Below, piece by piece: positions 29,575 through 29,587 of a stretch of 29,587 nucleotides of DNA. Below the pieces are notes generated by a model that did not search any database, was not told the DNA's origin, and was given only the letters and a program-made list of their open reading frames with translations. Made by a program: the position numbers and the translations under genes. How positions within the stretch are numbered: the first letter of the stretch is position 1; every line of letters begins with the position of its first letter. The DNA is from Oscillospiraceae bacterium (GTDB lineage Bacteria > Bacillota > Clostridia > Oscillospirales > Oscillospiraceae): NCBI GenBank assembly GCA_021205585.1, contig JAJPXI010000139.1:1-29587 (forward strand), given 5' to 3'.

Positions 29575-29587
29575 TCCTACTAAAATG

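Noticed and set aside
29323..29583. A + strand 86-residue reading frame at the right edge
   Set aside because: It runs antisense through the minus promoter, leader and terminator and has no family resemblance or ribosome binding site.

Overview
The window looks like the replication and nucleotide-metabolism half of a large temperate phage (or phage-plasmid) of an anaerobic, gut-type Clostridia host. Reasons: nearly all genes lie tightly packed on the + strand; there is an ERF annealase, SSB-like protein, RecB-type nuclease, DnaB-like helicase, DnaG-like primase and DnaE polymerase; there are phage nucleotide enzymes (dNMP kinase, deoxyribonucleotidase, dUTPase); and the ribonucleotide reductase is the oxygen-sensitive class III pair NrdD/NrdG. 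The overall plan (recombinase-like repressor candidate, DnaE, introns, intein, small toxins) recalls SPbeta-type prophages. No structural, packaging or lysis cassette is visible. Everything here is read from sequence alone.

Layout. 1-2465: promoter, membrane-anchored hypotheticals and a cysteine desulfurase. 2508-4152: a control module, with a consensus promoter, a MazF/PemK toxin and a tyrosine-recombinase-like protein lacking recognisable catalytic residues, enclosed by a perfect 24-bp inverted repeat (one copy on the -35 box) and followed by a 46-nt acceptor/T-arm-only tRNA-like element. 4172-16957: DNA replication and recombination (zinc-finger protein, ERF, SSB-like, nuclease, helicase, primase, SleB-like hydrolase, DnaE). 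16954-22347: small proteins, a minus-strand ParE/PHD toxin-antitoxin, dNMP kinase, ClpP-like, PhoH-like, 5'-deoxyribonucleotidase and a minus-strand small-protein unit. 22313-29094: NrdD, NrdG, two methyltransferase-like genes (one frameshifted), tiny membrane proteins, dUTPase and a DUF1617-like protein. 29119-29574: two face-to-face consensus promoters with related 5' ends, a short terminated + RNA and an opposing small hydrophobic protein, which looks like a type I toxin-antitoxin locus.

Most striking is the load of self-splicing elements. ERF is split by an IStron (group I intron plus TnpB). DnaE is split by a sister group I intron with an HNH-type endonuclease, placed exactly in the catalytic Asp motif, and again by a LAGLIDADG intein. 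NrdD is split by two group I introns (one with a GIY-YIG endonuclease, one ORF-less). For each intron I could place splice sites (U before, G at the end, P1 pairing with a U-G wobble) that restore the reading frame. A second theme is start codons: many genes start with TTG, and several (DnaE, NrdG, the hydrolase, probably DnaB and others) have good or fair ribosome binding sites but only ATT, ATA or ACG available as start.
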